Below, in pieces: positions 61,583-64,000 of a stretch of DNA of 64,000 nt. The stretch lies in the NCBI GenBank assembly GCA_003367665.1, contig QKXI01000014.1:1-64000 (forward strand). Reading direction: 5' to 3'. This DNA is from Leifsonia sp. ku-ls (GTDB lineage Bacteria; Actinomycetota; Actinomycetes; Actinomycetales; Microbacteriaceae). Under the pieces are notes generated by a model that saw nothing but the letters and a program-made list of their open reading frames with translations, did not search any database and had not been told where the DNA came from. Made by a program: the position numbers and the translations under genes. Numbering within the stretch: position 1 is the stretch's first letter; each line of letters opens with the position of its first letter.

Positions 61583-62400
61583 CACGAGACGCCGACCCCC
61601 GTCTCGTCGTCCAGCGCGCCGCCCAGCGCGGCGGCGTGGTCGCCGGCCACGACGACGGTCGCGCCGGCGTCGCGCAGGGCCTGGAGGTCGTCCGGGTCGG
61701 CTCCGGCATCGGTCAGGATGACGTCGACCAGGTCGAGGCCGCCCACGCGGATGGGGGCGCGCGACCCGAGCTTGGAGTGGTCCACGAGCAGCACCCGGGT
61801 GCGGGCGGTGCGCACCAGCTCCTGCTTGAGTTCGGCGTCGAGAGCGTTCGCGCACAGGATGCCCGTGGTGTCGACGGCGGTGGCGGAGAGCACCGCGACG
61901 TCGACCGCGTACTCGGCGATCGTGCGCCGGGCGGCCGCGCCGGCGAAGCTCCGCGTCTCGCTCTGGTAGACGCCGCCGACGGCGACGAGCTCCACGTCGC
62001 CGCGCTCGATCGCGGACTGGATGACGGGCGCCGAGTGGCTGACGATCGTGGTGCCGGACCGCAGCATCCCGGCGAGCGGCGCGACCGTCGTGCCGGCGTC
62101 GAGGGCGACGGTGCTGGCGCCCGCGAGCAGGTCGAGACACGCCTCCGCGATGGCGCGCTTCTCGCCGCTGCCCGTGATCGCGCGCTCGTCGAAGGGCCGG
62201 CCGTGGCCGAGGTTCGGGAGGCTGGCGCCGCCGACCACGCGCCGCGCGAGTCCTTCGCCCTCGAGCTGGCGGAGGTCTCGGCGAATGGTCATCTCGGAGA
62301 CGCCGAGCTCCTCCGCGACACGCGACGACGACACGTAGCCCTCGGCGGAGAGCCGGCGGAGCAGCTCTTCGCGGCGGGCGGGGGCGTCGGTGTAGCGCAC
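61582..62400 (-). CDS. DeoR/GlpR family transcriptional regulator
   Basis: 272 residues. Residues 1-60 form the DeoR winged helix: REELLRRLSAEGYVSSSRVA, then ELGVSEMTIRRDLRQLEGEG and LARRVVGGA. The C-terminal sugar-phosphate sensing domain has TVALDAGTTVAPLAGML and AVDVAVLSATAVDTTGILCA, followed by VLLVDHSKLGSRAP. The ligand is likely a phosphorylated sugar or sugar acid from this pathway. The GTG at 62400 is chosen because it puts the helix-turn-helix at the usual distance; a TTG-initiated form 13 codons longer is possible. It is divergent from the FGGY kinase and probably controls both operons. Confidence 0.9.
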   Translation of the reverse strand: MRYTDAPARREELLRRLSAEGYVSSSRVAEELGVSEMTIRRDLRQLEGEGLARRVVGGASLPNLGHGRPFDERAITGSGEKRAIAEACLDLLAGASTVALDAGTTVAPLAGMLRSGTTIVSHSAPVIQSAIERGDVELVAVGGVYQSETRSFAGAAARRTIAEYAVDVAVLSATAVDTTGILCANALDAELKQELVRTARTRVLLVDHSKLGSRAPIRVGGLDLVDVILTDAGADPDDLQALRDAGATVVVAGDHAAALGGALDDETGVGVS

Positions 62401-62450
62401 GCGTCCATCCAATCGGCTGCCGCGGCCGCTTGTCAACAAACGGACAAATC

Positions 62451-62480
62451 TTGACTCGAATGTTCAGAAGTGAACAGAAT
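62451..62480 (+). promoter_or_regulatory. putative promoter of the FGGY kinase operon
   Basis: TTGACT at 62451-62456 fits a -35 box, and CAGAAT at 62475-62480 is a weak -10 with an 18-bp spacer. The inverted repeat at 62461-62476 lies inside this spacer, which suits repression by the DeoR protein. Confidence 0.45.
62461..62476. promoter_or_regulatory. DeoR-type operator
   Basis: TGTTCA-GAAG-TGAACA is a perfect inverted repeat (6-bp arms). It sits between the divergent DeoR gene and the kinase gene, overlapping the predicted promoter. ACAAACGGACAAAT at about 62435-62449 gives a direct repeat that could be a secondary site. Confidence 0.6.
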
Positions 62481-63945
62481 GGGGGACGTGACCTCCGCTC
62501 CTCTCGCCGCTCTCGGCGTGGACGTCGGCACCACCAACACCAAGGTGGTCCTGGCCGTGTTCGGCGATGCCGTACGCGAGGAGCGGACGCTGACCGTGCC
62601 GACCCCCGGCACCGGCGCCGGCCTCCAGGCCGTGGTGCTCGGCGCGATCCGCGAGGTCGTGCTCGACAGTCCGCATCCCGTCGCCGCGATCGGCGTGGCG
62701 TCGATGGGCGAGACCGGATGCCTCACCGCGCCGCTCGGCGAGCCGCTCGGCGACCTGCTGCGCTGGGCCGACGGCGATGCGTCGACGGCCGGACGACTGG
62801 TCGCCTCCGCAGGCGCCGAGGCCCTGTACGCCGCGACCGGCGTGCCCGCCCCCGCCAAGTCGCCGCTCACCCACTGGCTGCGGCTGGCCGAGCAGGGCGA
62901 CCCACGCCTGGCCGACGCGCACTGGCGCGGCGCCGACGCCCTGGTCATCGCCGCCCTCACCGGCGAGGCCGTCACCGACCACACCCTCGCCGCCCGCACG
63001 ATGGCGTACCGGCTGCCCGGTCCGGGCGAGCCCCTCCCCGAGGCGTTCGACGTCGACCTGTTGGCGCTCGCCGGCATCGCGCCCGACCGCGTCCCGCGCG
63101 TGGCCCGCCCCGGCGAGGCCGCCGGCCGGCTCACGACCCAGGCCGCGGCCGCGCTCGGCCTGCCCGCCGGCGTGCCGGTGATCGCGGCAGGCCACGACCA
63201 CGCGGTCGGCGCTTGGGCCGCCGGGGCGCGCGAGCCGGGCGACGCCGCGGACTCGGTGGGCACCGCCGAGGCGCTGCTCCGGGTCGCGGCACAGGTGGAC
63301 AGGCAGCGCGCTCGCCGCGAGGGCATGAGCCTCGCCCGCACGGTCGACGGCCGCCACGAGACGCTGTTGGCGGGCAACCCGACCGCGGGCGCGCTGGTCG
63401 AGTGGGCCTTCGCCGAGCTGCTGCCGGGCGCCGACCGGCACGACCTCCTGGGCCGGGCTGCGCGGCTCGCCGACGGGCCGGTGCAGGCGTTCCTGCTCCC
63501 GTACCTGCGCGGCAGGCAGTCGCCGCAGCCCGACCCCGCGGCGGCCCCGCGGATCGTCCGCCTGGGCGGTTCCGCGCTCCCGGATCCCGGCGCCACGCTC
63601 GTGGCGGTGCTCGCCGGGCTGGCCCTCCAGCTCGCCTGGATGGACGCCGCCCAGACCGTCCTCGCCGGCCCGCGCCGCGACGAGCTCGCCGTGCTCGGCG
63701 GTCCGGGTGCGGCCAACGACGCCTGGTGGCGCCTCAAGCAGCGCGTCGTCCCCGGGCTGCTGCGCCGCGTCGACGCCGCGGAACCGGTCGCGACCGGAGC
63801 CGCCCTGCTGGCCGCGCACCGCGTCGCCGGCCTCACGACCTCGCTGCCGCTCGGCAGCGCCGACAGCGCCGCCTCCGCGGGCGATCCGGCCCTGCTGGAC
63901 GCCTTCGTGGAGGCGGCGACGCTCCACGACAAGGAACCCGCATGA
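62479..63945 (+). CDS. FGGY family carbohydrate kinase
   Basis: 488 residues. The N-terminal phosphate-1 motif is LGVDVGTTNTKVVLAVFG. AGHDHAVGAWAAGA and VGTAEALLRVA are the catalytic region, and VLGGPGAANDAWWRLKQRVV holds the phosphate-2/adenosine part. The family phosphorylates sugars and polyols (xylulokinase, gluconokinase and others), but I cannot name the substrate. GTGs at 62470 and 62488 are alternative starts; the ATG at 62479 is chosen, with only a weak ribosome-binding site. It overlaps the following gene (ATGA). Confidence 0.88.
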   Translation: MGDVTSAPLAALGVDVGTTNTKVVLAVFGDAVREERTLTVPTPGTGAGLQAVVLGAIREVVLDSPHPVAAIGVASMGETGCLTAPLGEPLGDLLRWADGDASTAGRLVASAGAEALYAATGVPAPAKSPLTHWLRLAEQGDPRLADAHWRGADALVIAALTGEAVTDHTLAARTMAYRLPGPGEPLPEAFDVDLLALAGIAPDRVPRVARPGEAAGRLTTQAAAALGLPAGVPVIAAGHDHAVGAWAAGAREPGDAADSVGTAEALLRVAAQVDRQRARREGMSLARTVDGRHETLLAGNPTAGALVEWAFAELLPGADRHDLLGRAARLADGPVQAFLLPYLRGRQSPQPDPAAAPRIVRLGGSALPDPGATLVAVLAGLALQLAWMDAAQTVLAGPRRDELAVLGGPGAANDAWWRLKQRVVPGLLRRVDAAEPVATGAALLAAHRVAGLTTSLPLGSADSAASAGDPALLDAFVEAATLHDKEPA

Positions 63946-64000
63946 CCGACACCGCCTCCCGTCCCGCGCTCGACCTCGATCGCCTCGCCCGCCCCTCCGG
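63942..64000 (+). CDS. start of a gene after the kinase, possibly a class I aldolase (partial)
   Basis: Only 19 codons are in the window: MTDTASRPALDLDRLARPSG. The ATG overlaps the kinase stop (ATGA), so it is translationally coupled. The pattern LDLDRLARPSG resembles the opening of YihT/LacD-like sugar-phosphate aldolases, in which GxFAMLAxDQRE follows, but that portion is outside the window. If so, the FGGY kinase product would be its substrate. Low certainty. Confidence 0.4.
   Translation, partial: MTDTASRPALDLDRLARPS

Overview
The window is high-GC DNA with dense, overlapping genes, GTG starts, csrA beside a flagellar-type gene, DUF7507/DUF11 surface proteins, and actinobacterial MFS/two-component and Gfo/Idh/MocA sugar genes. 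Together these point to an actinobacterium of the Microbacteriaceae (Leifsonia-like). That assignment is inferred from gene content and style, not from a marker gene.

Layout. (1) 1-590: end of a flagellar cluster, with an FlhF-like gene tail and csrA. (2) 566-2047: a DUF4386 membrane protein and a divergent TetR regulator, separated by two copies of a near-perfect palindromic operator. (3) 2126-5522: an operon of a DHA2-type MFS exporter, a NarL-type histidine kinase and a response regulator. (4) 5544-12967: housekeeping and stress-type genes: a TMEM175-like channel, small membrane and acidic proteins, a 946-residue membrane protein with a lipase-like AHSLG elbow, a translationally coupled pair of unknown proteins, a HAD phosphatase and an SDR dehydrogenase.

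(5) 13312-44313 is the striking part. It holds two tandem giant secreted repeat proteins (2,882 and 6,148 residues; 17 and 45 DUF7507-like repeats), then an L,D-transpeptidase, a small lipoprotein, a signal peptidase I with a roughly 330-residue N-terminal extension, and a DUF4190-like membrane protein, all on the + strand. The giants share a head with Cys-pair hairpins and a register of repeats. Their first nine repeats and last repeat correspond, while the middle array has expanded from 7 to 35 units in the second protein. Neither carries a sortase signal or a C-terminal membrane anchor. I read the block as a surface-fibre module with its own secretion and wall-processing enzymes; this is inference.

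(6) 44336-52303: a TolB-like lipoprotein, two Gfo/Idh/MocA dehydrogenases, a divergent GH2 (beta-mannosidase-type) glycosidase and a metallophosphoesterase. The GH2 gene carries an in-frame array of 30-bp palindromic units. (7) 52395-59620 (- strand): a Stealth sugar-phosphate transferase, a GH84-like glycosidase, and a heterodimeric ABC exporter whose two ATPase domains have complementary defects. (8) 59691-64000: a DeoR regulator with an OtnK-like kinase and an OtnC-like class II aldolase on the - strand, divergent from an FGGY kinase and the start of a further gene. This looks like a sugar-acid or polyol catabolic locus controlled by the DeoR protein.
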